Shown: positions 1 through 9,148, numbered from the stretch's first letter. The stretch is DNA of 64,000 bases from Bizionia sp. M204 (GCF_023205095.1 NZ_CP046242.1:418501-482500), one strand, 5' to 3'. A program made the numbers and translations. The notes: a model not told the origin generated them from the letters alone.

Positions 1-637
1 CTTCAGAGTTAAAAATAATATTTTTGGCTAAATAGAGCGTTTCAAAATACCAAAGCTCATCTTCATGAACTATACCTTCCTGAAATTTTAGTTGATTAGA
101 AAAAATGAATTCAGCACTATAAAGATTATTCCAACAAACAGTAAGAAAAGGTTTTTTTAAGGCGAGAGCAACAAAGTTCGAATCTGTGAGTTCCTTACCC
201 GTTTCTATGTTATGTTCTAAAATATTAGCATTTTCCGTTGTTTGATGAAAAACCTCGGCATTTTTGCCAATAACAATATCAAGGCCAGGATGATATATTT
301 TGGTTAAACTATCCAAACAATCTTTGGATATAACATCATCTGGATCAAAAAAATAAATACATTCTCCCTTGGCATGTCTTATACCTGTATTTCGCGCCGC
401 AGAAACCCCTTTGTTTTTTTGTGATATTAATTTGAAGCGATCATCTTTATTAGCCCAAGTAAGTATTTCTTTTTCAGTATCATCAAGACTACCGTCGTTA
501 ACCAAAATACATTCCCAATTATTATAAGTTTGATTTAATATACTCTCTAACCCTTTGTATATATAACTTTCTACATTATAACATGGTATAACAATGCTTA
601 TAAAGGGTAACTTGTTTTGTTGTTTTTTTAATGACAT
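1..637 (-). CDS. Glycosyltransferase family 2 (partial, 3' end outside window)
   Basis: The reverse strand reads from an ATG at 637 without a stop to the window edge, giving at least 212 residues. The N-terminal half is a GT-A nucleotide-sugar-binding fold: a start like ISIVIPCYN (residues 13-21), the LVNDGS strand near 45-50 and the metal-binding FDPDD motif at about 97-101. It should transfer a sugar from a nucleotide donor to an envelope glycan on the cytoplasmic side of the membrane; acceptor unknown. It lies beside another GT2 gene on the same strand, separated by 108 bases, so both probably belong to the LPS/capsule cluster. The C-terminus cannot be seen. Confidence 0.9.
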   Translation of the reverse strand, partial: MSLKKQQNKLPFISIVIPCYNVESYIYKGLESILNQTYNNWECILVNDGSLDDTEKEILTWANKDDRFKLISQKNKGVSAARNTGIRHAKGECIYFFDPDDVISKDCLDSLTKIYHPGLDIVIGKNAEVFHQTTENANILEHNIETGKELTDSNFVALALKKPFLTVCWNNLYSAEFIFSNQLKFQEGIVHEDELWYFETLYLAKNIIFNSE

Positions 638-745
638 TTAAAAAAAATGGTCTACATTTTGTGGTTAAAATAGATTGAATAAGTCAATCCACGATTGCAG
701 CAAATGTATTAAATTGTAACCTCATTGCAAACAATGTAACGTATT

Positions 746-1741
746 CTAAAATAAACATTTAAAATAAAAAGTCAGTTTGTCTATAGGTTTGAGCGCCTTA
801 AAAAATCTAGAATCATGTTTTACAAACTTATAAAACGCTTTATCGTAACTAGCTGCATTTCTAATTGTGCGTACAATTGTTCTATTAATATGCTTTTCAA
901 ATAGTACTTTATTATATATCTGTAAATTTTTATTGTGTTCCAATAAATCTTGAGCAGCTTTAATGGTTTTTATAACATGCTCTGATGCTTGATCTCGTTG
1001 CAATGAAACAGCATATACATAAAATAAAATATCGGGATTTGATGCTTGAATCCGCAATTGCTCTAATTGTTTCGTTTTAATGAGAATTTCAGATTTCCGA
1101 AGGTTAGCTTCTTTCGTCTGACTTATATTAGCATCATGCCAACGGTATTTTAATAGCGATTCTGGAATATTGTGAAATTGGGTTTTAAAAATGAGTTGAC
1201 TCCATAAGCCATAATCTTCAGCAGGAACATATTGATGTTCAAACCGTAAACCATTTAAAACAGATTTACGGAACATAACTGTAGGATTCCCAATACCACA
1301 ACTGTGCAAAAACTGAACTTTTAGGGCGTCGTGAGAGACTTCGTGCCTAACGGTTTTCTCTTTTTTATCGCCAAAAAATGTAAACCACGTGCCACAAACA
1401 CCCACTTCAGGATGGTTTTTTAAATAGTCTAATTGTTTTTCAAATCGGGTAGGTAAGGCAATATCATCAGCATCTAGCAATGCTATAAATTCAGTGCTGG
1501 CACGTTCAATACCTTCATTTCGTAAGTTAGCAGGCCCTTCATTTTTAGTTTTTGTAATAACGCTAATACGGGAATCCTGCTTTGTATATGTATCTAGAAT
1601 TTCTGACGTTTTATCTGTAGAATTATCATTTAAAACCAATATTGTAAAATCAGTAAATGTTTGATTTAATAGACTGTCCAGCGATTCTTTCAAGAATTTT
1701 TCGCCATTATAAACCGGCATAATTACAGTTAGTACAGACAT
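746..1741 (-). CDS. Glycosyltransferase family 2
   Basis: A complete 331-residue GT-A glycosyltransferase. The protein opens with VLTVIMPVYNG, has LNDNSTD at about 37-43 and the DADD metal/nucleotide motif at 90-93, the normal GT2 layout. After about residue 210 a helical C-terminal part of unknown acceptor specificity follows. No transmembrane segment is evident, so it is a cytoplasmic or membrane-associated enzyme. The start ATG is followed by the conserved first strand, which supports it. It is divergent from the gene at 1829 and follows another GT2 gene downstream. It most likely adds a sugar to LPS core or another surface polysaccharide; donor and acceptor cannot be read from sequence. 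Confidence 0.9.
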   Translation of the reverse strand: MSVLTVIMPVYNGEKFLKESLDSLLNQTFTDFTILVLNDNSTDKTSEILDTYTKQDSRISVITKTKNEGPANLRNEGIERASTEFIALLDADDIALPTRFEKQLDYLKNHPEVGVCGTWFTFFGDKKEKTVRHEVSHDALKVQFLHSCGIGNPTVMFRKSVLNGLRFEHQYVPAEDYGLWSQLIFKTQFHNIPESLLKYRWHDANISQTKEANLRKSEILIKTKQLEQLRIQASNPDILFYVYAVSLQRDQASEHVIKTIKAAQDLLEHNKNLQIYNKVLFEKHINRTIVRTIRNAASYDKAFYKFVKHDSRFFKALKPIDKLTFYFKCLF

Positions 1742-1828
1742 TTATAGAGATTTTAGTACATTTTAGTAACAAAAGTAGTTATTTCTATGGCTTAAACTAT
1801 ATTTGTAAAAAATAATCCGCAATTATCC

Positions 1829-2695
1829 ATGAAAAAAATTCACGTAGGTTTTTTACTGTCTTATGATTACGATAAACTAAAAAAATCCATTCCGCCTGTT
1901 TATAAGGAAGCGGATGCTATTTTTATTGCTATGGATCATAAAAATAGAACTTGGTCTGGTGAAACTTTTGAGGTGGATCCAGCCTTTTTTGAATGGTTGG
2001 AAGCTTTTGATGTGGATAATAAAATTCAATTGTATAAAGATGATTTCTACGATGCGGATTTAATTGCTATTGAAAATGATAATCGTGAGCGGCACATGTT
2101 ATCGCTTAAAATGGGTATTGGAAATTGGCTTGTGCAAATTGATAGTGATGAGTATTTTGTAGATTTTGCAAACTATGTTAAAGACTTAAGGCGCTTTGAT
2201 AGTTATCTGGACAATCCGGAAAAGAATAACATTCAAATTGCGGCCTATTTAATCAATTTATACAAGTATACGGATAATGGTGTGTTATTTATAAAGGAGC
2301 CAACACGTGGAATTATTGCCACCAATTACCCGAATTATAAAGTGGCTCGAAACACCAGAAAGCGTATTGTTTATACGCAAAATATTCTACTTCATGAAAG
2401 TATTGCTAGAGATGAAGCGGAATTGGTTTTAAAATTAGATAATTGGGGACACAATATTGAAGTTCATGATAAGGAAGCTTTTTTAGAAAAATGGCGAACC
2501 ACCAATAAGTCTAACTACAAAGAGCGTGAAAATTTCTTCTATATTGAACCCGAAAAATGGAAACATTTGGAGTTTTGTGAAGGAAATACCATTGAAGAAA
2601 TTAGAAAGAATATCAATTTAGAAGGGATTATGCCTTCCAAATTTTTTATTGCTAAAAAGAATTTTGGTCAATACTTCAAACACTTATTTAAGTAG
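1829..2695 (+). CDS. Predicted GT2-like sugar transferase
   Basis: A 288-residue protein resembling a compact GT-A glycosyltransferase. It lacks the usual opening PVYN motif but has an NDNRERHMLSLKMGIGNW stretch (about 83-100) followed by QIDSDEYF at 103-110, matching the fold's nucleotide-binding R/G region and its metal-binding DxDE motif. No signal peptide or transmembrane segment is seen. It is divergent from the GT2 gene at 746-1741 and its stop overlaps by 12 bases the stop of the convergent GT4 gene at 2684. By context it acts in LPS or surface glycan assembly. Specific activity is inference; the fold assignment is moderately safe. Confidence 0.7.
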   Translation: MKKIHVGFLLSYDYDKLKKSIPPVYKEADAIFIAMDHKNRTWSGETFEVDPAFFEWLEAFDVDNKIQLYKDDFYDADLIAIENDNRERHMLSLKMGIGNWLVQIDSDEYFVDFANYVKDLRRFDSYLDNPEKNNIQIAAYLINLYKYTDNGVLFIKEPTRGIIATNYPNYKVARNTRKRIVYTQNILLHESIARDEAELVLKLDNWGHNIEVHDKEAFLEKWRTTNKSNYKERENFFYIEPEKWKHLEFCEGNTIEEIRKNINLEGIMPSKFFIAKKNFGQYFKHLFK

Positions 2696-3760
2696 CGTTT
2701 CATAAACTTTTAAATACTGTTTAGCGGTTTCATCCCAAGAATAAGAGTTGGCATGCAGCTGCAGCTTTTCCTTGTAATTCTCCGGGTTTTCATGGTATGT
2801 TCTCATGCCTTGCACAAGGATGTCAGCCATATATTTAGGTTCAAAATGTTCCCAGTAAAATGCGTGTTTACCACCAACTTCTGGGAGCGAACTTTTATCA
2901 GATAAAAACACAGGTTTACCATATTGCATCGCTTCAATTGGGGGAATGCCAAAGCCTTCTCGCAGAGACGGAAAGCAAAACGCATAACAGTTTTTTAAAT
3001 AATAGGCTTTGTCCTCTTCACTAATTTTTCCTGTTAGAAATACGCGATGTTCAAGGTTTAAATCAGCAATTAATTTCATGATGTTTTTAGCGTAATCCGT
3101 TGTGTTTTTTCCAGAAATTATCAAACTCAATTCGGGAAGATGAGCAAGCATATTTACTAATGTGTGAAAATTCTTTTTTTCTAAAAGTTCACCAATTGTA
3201 AATAGGAAATCACCTTTTGGAAGTAATTCAGGGGTATGGGTTTTAGCTAACTCAAAAGGTTTGGCGCTACCATTATAAATAACATATTCAGGAATATTTG
3301 GTACTTTAAAATAGGTGTGTGTCATGCTTTTTGCATATTCTGAAATATAGGTAATTGCATGACTTCGCTTTAGTTTAGCATTAAAAAGTGCAACGCGTTT
3401 ATCTAACTTCTTTCCCGATAATTCTTCCATGAAGTTGACATCATGAACCGTTAATACATATGGTATATTTTTAAAGGGTTCAACTTTGGTATTTTGATTT
3501 AAGGAATGCCATAAGTCGAATTGTTTTTTAATTCGGAATAGTTTTTTTCGCTGTAAGGAATTATATTTTTTATATGAAAACGTGCTGCCAAATTCATCTT
3601 CCAGCTTTTCAGGATGTTTACTAATAAGGGTGATATGGAAATCCAATGCTTCTAAAATAGCTTGATTCTCATAAAACCCTTTAATAAGGTGGTAGTTAAA
3701 CTGACCAAAACCAAAGAAGAGATTATCAATATTATGAGATTCCAAACAAATTGTGGGCAT
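2684..3760 (-). CDS. Glycosyltransferase family 4 (GT-B fold)
   Basis: A 358-residue GT-B glycosyltransferase. The C-terminal Rossmann domain has FTIGELLEKKNFHTL (about 187-201), a GK-S/T type donor loop, and the retaining-enzyme EX7E motif inside SLREGFGIPPIEAMQYG, with glutamates at 268 and 276. This identifies family GT4 rather than GT9. The N-terminal acceptor domain contains LTVHDVNF (103-110). It probably adds a hexose or similar to an envelope glycan on the cytoplasmic face. It is convergent with the 288-residue gene (12-base overlap of 3' ends) and lies in the same glycan cluster. Donor sugar unknown. Confidence 0.9.
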   Translation of the reverse strand: MPTICLESHNIDNLFFGFGQFNYHLIKGFYENQAILEALDFHITLISKHPEKLEDEFGSTFSYKKYNSLQRKKLFRIKKQFDLWHSLNQNTKVEPFKNIPYVLTVHDVNFMEELSGKKLDKRVALFNAKLKRSHAITYISEYAKSMTHTYFKVPNIPEYVIYNGSAKPFELAKTHTPELLPKGDFLFTIGELLEKKNFHTLVNMLAHLPELSLIISGKNTTDYAKNIMKLIADLNLEHRVFLTGKISEEDKAYYLKNCYAFCFPSLREGFGIPPIEAMQYGKPVFLSDKSSLPEVGGKHAFYWEHFEPKYMADILVQGMRTYHENPENYKEKLQLHANSYSWDETAKQYLKVYETLLK

Positions 3761-3851
3761 ACGAAAAGCTTTTGTGCAAATTATTAAAAATGAAAACGAA
3801 CTGCTAATTTAATTCCAGATAAAAATAAAATAAATATTGTAATATTGCAGC

Positions 3852-4613
3852 ATGAATTATACAGTGCATAAGGCGTTTCAGAAGGATAAGCAAGTGCTTA
3901 CATCATATATTGAAAATTATGAAACGTCTGGTGAGGATTTTGGAAATCAGGATCGGAATTCACTAAAACTATACAATTTAAATGGTTTAACGATTAACGT
4001 GAAATCCTTTAAAATTCCAAATTTGGTGAATCAGATTGCCTATCGCTTTTTTAGAAAAAGTAAAGCCCAACGCTCTTTTGAGTACGCTAATCGTCTCCTG
4101 CATCTTGGTATTGGAACGCCGCAACCTATTGCTTTTTATGAGTATAAAACACCTTTTTTATTCAAGAAAAGTTATTATATCAGTGAGCACTTGCCTTATG
4201 ATTTAACCTATCGTGAATTGACTTTCAACTTAACTATGGCGAATCATGAAGCCATTTTACGCGCTTTTACACGATTCACGTTTGGGCTGCATAAAGCCGG
4301 TGTGAATTTTCTAGATCATTCGCCTGGGAACACATTGATTCAATTAAACGGTGGCGCGTATAAATTTTATTTAGTGGATTTAAACCGAATGGAATTTGGT
4401 GACATGGATTTTGAAACCCGAATAAAAAACTTTGCACGCTTAACGACTCACAAATCTATGGTGGAAATTATGAGTGACGAATATGCTAAACTAGGCGGAT
4501 ATGATTATAATCGCGTGTTTCATTTAATGTGGGAAGAAACCGAAGCATTTCAAAATCGGTTTCATAGAAAAAGACGGATTAAAAATAAGGTATTCTTCTG
4601 GCGAAAAAAATAG
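3852..4613 (+). CDS. Lipopolysaccharide kinase (Kdo/WaaP family)
   Basis: A 253-residue eukaryotic-like small kinase of the KdkA/WaaP type, which phosphorylates Kdo or heptose in the LPS inner core. Visible kinase elements are a candidate ATP-binding lysine in INVKSFK (Lys51), the catalytic loop DHSPGN at 155-160 (in place of HxDxxxxN) and the metal-binding aspartate in LVDLNRMEF (Asp176). The C-terminus is strongly basic (RKRRIKNK), compatible with association with the anionic membrane surface. It is flanked by glycosyltransferases of both strands and abuts the WaaE-like gene, which fits a role in core phosphorylation. The exact phosphate acceptor is inferred from family only. Confidence 0.82.
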   Translation: MNYTVHKAFQKDKQVLTSYIENYETSGEDFGNQDRNSLKLYNLNGLTINVKSFKIPNLVNQIAYRFFRKSKAQRSFEYANRLLHLGIGTPQPIAFYEYKTPFLFKKSYYISEHLPYDLTYRELTFNLTMANHEAILRAFTRFTFGLHKAGVNFLDHSPGNTLIQLNGGAYKFYLVDLNRMEFGDMDFETRIKNFARLTTHKSMVEIMSDEYAKLGGYDYNRVFHLMWEETEAFQNRFHRKRRIKNKVFFWRKK

Positions 4614-4615
4614 TG

Positions 4616-5368
4616 TTATTTCAAGTTTCTTCGTAAAAGCCACAATTTCACATAACGCATATAAACGACATAACCTTGAATAAAACCAATGGTTAAACCT
4701 ACAACACCATCGCGAAATCCGCTTTGAATAATATAATGTTTAAAAAATCCCCAAAAGGGTTTAATCACAAAATGGTACGGATTTAGTGTCCCCGTTTTTT
4801 TATCGTAATCTTTAGCTTGTTTGGTTGCATACCGATTCATTTTATCCATATAAGCATCCATAGTTGTGTATGTGTTGTGTGATAGTTTGGATTTTAAATG
4901 GCCAACAGATCCTTGTGCAACTATTTCTTCATGCACCAATTTATCTTCGTATAGGCATAAATCGCGTTTAAACAAACGGATAACTTTGTCATTTCGCCAA
5001 CCGCTATAATTAACGCGTTTACCCATAAAATGGTTCATGCGGCCAATCCAAAAAGCAACATCTTGTTGTTCGTTACTTAAAACTTCAAGTATTTCAATTT
5101 GTAATTCAGGTGTTACACGTTCGTCAGCATCAACAATTAAAACCCAATCATGTTTTGCTTGTGGAATTATCCAATTTTTCTGTTCCGCATGGTAGGTGAA
5201 TTTTCGCTGAATAGCGGTAACATTTAATTCTAAAGCTTTTTCATAGGTGCCATCCGTACTAAAGCTATCAACCACAATAATTTCATCTGCAAAACGTACA
5301 GAATCTATAACGGATGCTATATTGAGAATCTCATTTTTGGTTATAATAATAGCTGTTAGTTTTTCCAT
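4616..5368 (-). CDS. WaaE/KdtX-like core glycosyltransferase (GT2)
   Basis: A 250-residue GT2 enzyme. It begins LTAIIITKNE (residues 4-13), has VVDSFSTDGT (32-41) and the DADE metal motif at 80-83. The C-terminal part with KPFWGFFKHYIIQSGFRDG and several aromatic residues is characteristic of the LPS core beta-1,4-glucosyltransferase WaaE/KdtX group. It should transfer a hexose to the inner core heptose/Kdo region. The gene starts 1 base after the stop of the GT9 gene at 5370-6431 on the same strand, so the two are very likely translationally coupled. Heptose itself is often absent in this phylum, so the acceptor is uncertain. Confidence 0.82.
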   Translation of the reverse strand: MEKLTAIIITKNEILNIASVIDSVRFADEIIVVDSFSTDGTYEKALELNVTAIQRKFTYHAEQKNWIIPQAKHDWVLIVDADERVTPELQIEILEVLSNEQQDVAFWIGRMNHFMGKRVNYSGWRNDKVIRLFKRDLCLYEDKLVHEEIVAQGSVGHLKSKLSHNTYTTMDAYMDKMNRYATKQAKDYDKKTGTLNPYHFVIKPFWGFFKHYIIQSGFRDGVVGLTIGFIQGYVVYMRYVKLWLLRRNLK

Positions 5369-5369
5369 A

Positions 5370-6431
5370 TTACGAACGGAACATTTTTAGAAACCGATTT
5401 AGCTTATCATAAAATAAATCGGGTATAAATTTATGATATAATTCCATGGCGTGTGGTTTCATATCTTTTTCCCTTTTTCCTTTATATAATTCTGGTTTGT
5501 AATCCTTTAAATGTACGGATTCATTCACGTTCTCCATTTCAAAAATATTCCAAGTATCCTTATCAATCCAAGTAGAAAAAATGGTAAATGTTTTTATGTT
5601 CAATGCTTTTGCCATATTTACAGCGCCACCTTCATTACCAATTAATGCATGACAATGTGCTGTGAGTGCTAAAAATTCGCGCAGACTTTTTCCAAATAAA
5701 TTTAGATAAATATGGTTTTGTGTTTCCAGTTTACAGAGCTTAAAAATGGCTTGAGCATCGGCTTCCTGTTTTGGAATATAATTAAATAAAATCTGACCAT
5801 CTGTTGTGGCTACAATTTGGTCAATTACCTGTGCCATGTATTCAAACGGATAGGTTTTATTAGGGCCACTTCCTAGCACACTAATCATAATAAGTGGTTT
5901 GTCTAGGCTTACCCCGTTTGAAATTAAAAACTGTTTACTTGTTTCAAGCTCTTCAGAAGATAAATAAATTTTAGGTCTTGCCGCTGTGATATAAATATCC
6001 AATGGTTCCAACAACTGCAATCGATTTATAATTGCTAAACCACAAGCTTCATCGGTTTGATTTCTACGTTTTATATTATGATGGTATATGAATGTTGAAT
6101 ACGGCTTATGATACGAAATTTTAGTTTTAGCACCAGATAAAGCTGTAATTAGGTTACTAGATAGTTTTGAATACACATCAATTACCACATCATACTTTTC
6201 CTTTTTTACAGATTTAGCGAAATTCCAAAGCGCTATTTTGCTTTTTTCGGCTTCAGGTGTAAAGAAGATGAAATTATCAATAAAAGGATTGTGTTCAACA
6301 ACAGGAAATGTGTGAGAATTGATTAAATAATCTAATTGCGCCTTTGGGTAACGTTCACGTAACGCTTCAAATAAGACGCTAGATGTGAGTACATCACCAA
6401 TCATTTTTTGTTGTATAACTAAAATTTTCAA
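5370..6431 (-). CDS. Glycosyltransferase family 9 (heptosyltransferase-like)
   Basis: A 353-residue GT-B protein of the heptosyltransferase family. The N-terminus MKILVIQQKMIGDVLTSS (1-18) is the typical GT9 opening with the conserved D of GDV/GDxL, and the donor-domain motif LIGNEGGAVNMAKAL (about 263-277) corresponds to the ADP-heptose-binding G(N/D)xG-xxHxA segment, with Asn-Met where Enterobacteria have His. That substitution and the phylum make another donor possible. It is upstream of and adjacent to the WaaE-like gene in a two-gene operon. Role: extension of the LPS inner core on the cytoplasmic side. Confidence 0.85.
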   Translation of the reverse strand: MKILVIQQKMIGDVLTSSVLFEALRERYPKAQLDYLINSHTFPVVEHNPFIDNFIFFTPEAEKSKIALWNFAKSVKKEKYDVVIDVYSKLSSNLITALSGAKTKISYHKPYSTFIYHHNIKRRNQTDEACGLAIINRLQLLEPLDIYITAARPKIYLSSEELETSKQFLISNGVSLDKPLIMISVLGSGPNKTYPFEYMAQVIDQIVATTDGQILFNYIPKQEADAQAIFKLCKLETQNHIYLNLFGKSLREFLALTAHCHALIGNEGGAVNMAKALNIKTFTIFSTWIDKDTWNIFEMENVNESVHLKDYKPELYKGKREKDMKPHAMELYHKFIPDLFYDKLNRFLKMFRS

Positions 6432-6491
6432 ATAGCTAGGTTTGTTTTTATTCTTTCAAAATTTTACGGAACACTGCTGCTGCAAACTAAA

Positions 6492-7307
6492 TTAAACCGC
6501 TACATCATATTCGCGCAAAGCATCATTTAAGGATGTCTTTTTATCTGTACTTTCTTTACGTTTTCCAATAATTAAAGCACAAGGCACTTGAAATTCGCCA
6601 GCTTTGAATTTTTTGGTATAGCTACCAGGAATTACAACGGATCGTGCAGGTACTATACCTTTCATTTCAACAGGCTCATTACCTGTTACATCAATAATTT
6701 TCGTGCTCATGGTTAAAACAACATTCGCTCCTAAAACGGCTTCTTTTTCTACTTTAACACCTTCAACTACAATACATCGTGAACCTATAAAAGCACCATC
6801 TTCAATAATAACTGGAGCAGCTTGAAGGGGCTCTAAAACACCACCAATACCAACACCGCCTGAAAGATGGACGTTTTTACCAATTTGGGCGCAACTACCA
6901 ACTGTTGCCCAGGTGTCCACCATGGTTCCTTCACCTACATAAGCACCAATATTTACATAACTTGGCATTAAAATAACACCTTTAGAAATATAAGCACCAT
7001 GCCGTGCAACTGCATGCGGAACAACACGAATTCCTTTATCCTTATACCCTGTTTTTAATGGAATTTTATCATGATATTCAAAAATACCGACCTCAAAAGT
7101 TTCCATTTTTTGAATAGGGAAATATAAGACGACCGCTTTTTTTACCCATTCATTCACTTTCCAACCTTTATCGGTTGGTTCAGCAACACGCAAGGTGCCT
7201 TCATCTAATAAATCAATAACGCTTCGAATGCTGTCAATGGTTACTTTATCCGTTAATAATTCGCGATTATCCCACGCATTTTCTATAATTTGTTGTAGTT
7301 GCTTCAT
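6492..7307 (-). CDS. dapD: Tetrahydrodipicolinate N-succinyltransferase
   Basis: Transfers succinyl from succinyl-CoA to tetrahydrodipicolinate in the succinylase branch of diaminopimelate/lysine synthesis, feeding peptidoglycan. The 271-residue protein has the N-terminal helical domain, then a left-handed beta-helix with hexapeptide repeats (ILMPSYVNIGAYVGEGTMVD and following), VGSCAQIGKNVHLSGGVGIGGVLEP and the GSRCIVVEGV segment typical of DapD. I place the start at 7307 (MKQLQQIIENAWD), which gives the usual family length; an upstream ATG at 7361 would add 18 residues unlike the family. Divergent from ruvX, with about 150 bases between. Confidence 0.95.
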   Translation of the reverse strand: MKQLQQIIENAWDNRELLTDKVTIDSIRSVIDLLDEGTLRVAEPTDKGWKVNEWVKKAVVLYFPIQKMETFEVGIFEYHDKIPLKTGYKDKGIRVVPHAVARHGAYISKGVILMPSYVNIGAYVGEGTMVDTWATVGSCAQIGKNVHLSGGVGIGGVLEPLQAAPVIIEDGAFIGSRCIVVEGVKVEKEAVLGANVVLTMSTKIIDVTGNEPVEMKGIVPARSVVIPGSYTKKFKAGEFQVPCALIIGKRKESTDKKTSLNDALREYDVAV

Positions 7308-7458
7308 AATAGTTTTACTAAAAAATTGAGCGTCTAGTTGTATAATTCTTGCTCTTTTCACAAAGATAAAGTTATAATTGAATTCTTTATTACGGATTGC
7401 TTTTAAAAAATAGGTTTTCTAATTAAGTTTTAGTTTTAAATGGTAACTTTGCCTCTAT

Positions 7459-7869
7459 ATGGGACGTATACTTGCAATAGATTTCGGAAAAGTTAGAACA
7501 GGAATAGCTGTTACAGATGAGATGCAAATCATAGCATCTGGCCTAACGACGGTAGATACCAAGAAGCTGATTAGCTTTTTAATGGATTATGTTAAAACGG
7601 AATCGGTAGAGTTATTTGTGGTTGGCGAACCAAAACAAATGAATAATCAGGCATCTGAAAGTGAAGCACTTATTTTACCATTTTTAGAAAAGTTACAAAA
7701 ATCAATTCCTCAAATCCCTATTGCACGTGTTGATGAGCGATTTACATCTAAAATGGCTTTTCAGACCATGATAGACAGTGGTTTATCTAAAAAGAAACGC
7801 CAAAATAAAGCATTGGTTGATGAAATTAGTGCGACGTTAATTCTTCAAAGCTATTTGAGTTCTAAATAG
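7459..7869 (+). CDS. ruvX: YqgF/RuvX family Holliday-junction resolvase-like nuclease
   Basis: A 136-residue RNase H-fold protein. It begins GRILAIDFGKVRTGIAVTD (residues 2-20) with the catalytic first aspartate, has VVGEPKQMNNQ (52-62) corresponding to the GxPxxxxG loop, and VDERFTSKMA (about 94-103) with the second acidic residues. Length and motif order match YqgF/RuvX, implicated in Holliday junction resolution and/or pre-16S rRNA 5' processing. In related genomes ruvX is commonly followed closely by def; here a secreted protein gene and a small exported ORF lie between. Cytoplasmic. Confidence 0.95.
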   Translation: MGRILAIDFGKVRTGIAVTDEMQIIASGLTTVDTKKLISFLMDYVKTESVELFVVGEPKQMNNQASESEALILPFLEKLQKSIPQIPIARVDERFTSKMAFQTMIDSGLSKKKRQNKALVDEISATLILQSYLSSK

Positions 7870-7973
7870 TTTTTTCTGTAATTATTTTGTAATTCCGTTT
7901 ATCCGGTGTATTTTAAGAATATACCGCAAAGACTAGTTGGAATATCGTTTTTATTAGTCGTTTGGCTAATATT

Positions 7974-8006
7974 TTTGACAGTGAACTTGCGTTAGAAGTA
8001 TTTTTG
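7974..8006 (+). promoter_or_regulatory. Flavobacterial promoter of the T9SS cargo gene at 8030
   Basis: The -33 element TTTG at 7974-7977 and the -7 element TATTTTTG at 7999-8006 (TAnnTTTG) are separated by 21 bases, as in Bacteroidota promoters. Both boxes are part of a 12-base direct repeat, TATTTTTGACAG, at 7970-7981 and 7999-8010 (29 bases apart), so the repeat could also be read by a regulator. The predicted transcript would start near 8013, about 17 bases before the ATG. Confidence 0.65.
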
Positions 8007-8029
8007 ACAGAAACCCAATTACGTTTATT

Positions 8030-8626
8030 ATGAAAAAAAACTACATGTTAATGATGCTGTTTGCATCGTTTTTATTTTTTAACCAAGTACAAGCCCAGGT
8101 CTGTCCAGATAACGGATTTTCAAACTCCACCTCTTTGTTCTTCTTTTATGATGCCGGAGCTCCACCATGTGTTGATAGACCAACGACTATCACTGTGGCT
8201 GGTAGTGTTTTTAATTTAATTACTTGTGATAGCTCGTCAGCAGTTTATGATATTGAGCCTGGAGACACACCAATTGCGGATATCACATCATTTACGGCCG
8301 ATTTTGGAGCCGCAACTTGCGAGTACATCAATGGAAACTTGACAAATGAAACCTTATCTATGGAATCTATTGACAAAGCTTTAAATAATTTTACAGTTTT
8401 TCCTAACCCAGTAGTTCAAGGTAATTCATTACATGTTGTTTTTGGAAGCAATCTAAATGCTGAAATCAATTTGTTTTCAGTAACAGGAAAGCGCGTTTTA
8501 ACCAATACCGTTTCTAATTTGGCGAGAAAACAATTAGAAATTTCTAATTTGCCGAATGGCGTATATTTGTTACAAGTAGAAAGTGGATCTTCTACCGTTT
8601 CAAAAAAGGTTGTAATCATGAAGTAA
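8030..8626 (+). CDS. Secreted protein with type IX secretion sorting domain
   Basis: A 198-residue exported protein. Residues 1-22 are a signal peptide (basic start, hydrophobic core, cleavage near VQAQ). The middle part (about 23-115) contains five cysteines and no domain I recognise. Residues from about 121 (NNFTVFPNPV) to the end (SKKVVIMK) form a type A T9SS C-terminal sorting domain: FPNPV, INLFSVTGKRV, LPNGVYLLQV and a basic tail. It should be exported by Sec, then moved across the outer membrane by T9SS with loss of the C-terminal domain. It sits between ruvX and def with its own promoter and terminator, suggesting an inserted monocistronic unit. Function unknown. Confidence 0.9.
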   Translation: MKKNYMLMMLFASFLFFNQVQAQVCPDNGFSNSTSLFFFYDAGAPPCVDRPTTITVAGSVFNLITCDSSSAVYDIEPGDTPIADITSFTADFGAATCEYINGNLTNETLSMESIDKALNNFTVFPNPVVQGNSLHVVFGSNLNAEINLFSVTGKRVLTNTVSNLARKQLEISNLPNGVYLLQVESGSSTVSKKVVIMK

Positions 8627-8651
8627 ACATTTAAGTTTTATAAAAAAAAGG

Positions 8652-8679
8652 CCTCTTACAATTTGTAGGAGGTTTTTTT
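8652..8679 (+). terminator. Intrinsic terminator after the T9SS cargo gene
   Basis: A 9-bp stem (CCTCTTACA pairing TGTAGGAGG with one G-U pair) and a 3-base loop, followed by seven T residues, 26 bases after the stop at 8626. Confidence 0.85.
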
Positions 8680-9148
8680 GATATCCGTTAAAAAAAAGCG
8701 GTAGATAATAGAATCAGGTTTATGTGTTAAGTTTTATAGTAAAACAACTGCCATAGAAGCCTAAACTTTTATAACTTTACTCATTGGTTTATTTATTTTT
8801 CTTATTTCATAATAAGTTCTCGCTAATAAAATCAGGAACTTTCACCCAAGCGTTTCGTTTAAATATCCAATTTACCGTTTATCGAACAGGGTTGTTTTTG
8901 GTCTGTTTTTATATTGTTTTGAATTCAAAAATAGTATGCCACATCCCAATTATGTAAGGTTTGTAGCTACTTTTTATTATTAAAAAATCGATTAAATGTC
9001 GTTTGTTAAGGTCTATTAACAGTGCGTTTATCGATGAAATACACGGCTTTGTCTTGTTAACGATTATATCTCGTGTTTCAACAAATTAATTATATACTTA
9101 CCGTTTATCGATGTTATATTTGTCCTGTTCAATTAAAGTAACATAGTA
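8680..9148 (+). promoter_or_regulatory. Long regulatory intergenic region with three CGTTTATCGA copies
   Basis: No ORF is evident in these 469 bases. Three direct copies of CGTTTATCGA lie at 8876-8885, 9025-9034 and 9102-9111; the last two extend to CGTTTATCGATG. The third ends one base before a good -7 box, TATATTTG at 9115-9122, so a protein bound there would cover the promoter spacer. Two TTGTTAA-type motifs (9004 and 9055 regions) are also present. The leader is unusually long for the 81-residue gene it precedes. Operator function is inference. Confidence 0.5.

Noticed and set aside
8416..8619. Minus-strand ORF inside the T9SS cargo gene
   Set aside because: Shadow of the sorting-domain coding sequence; no independent start signal or family features.
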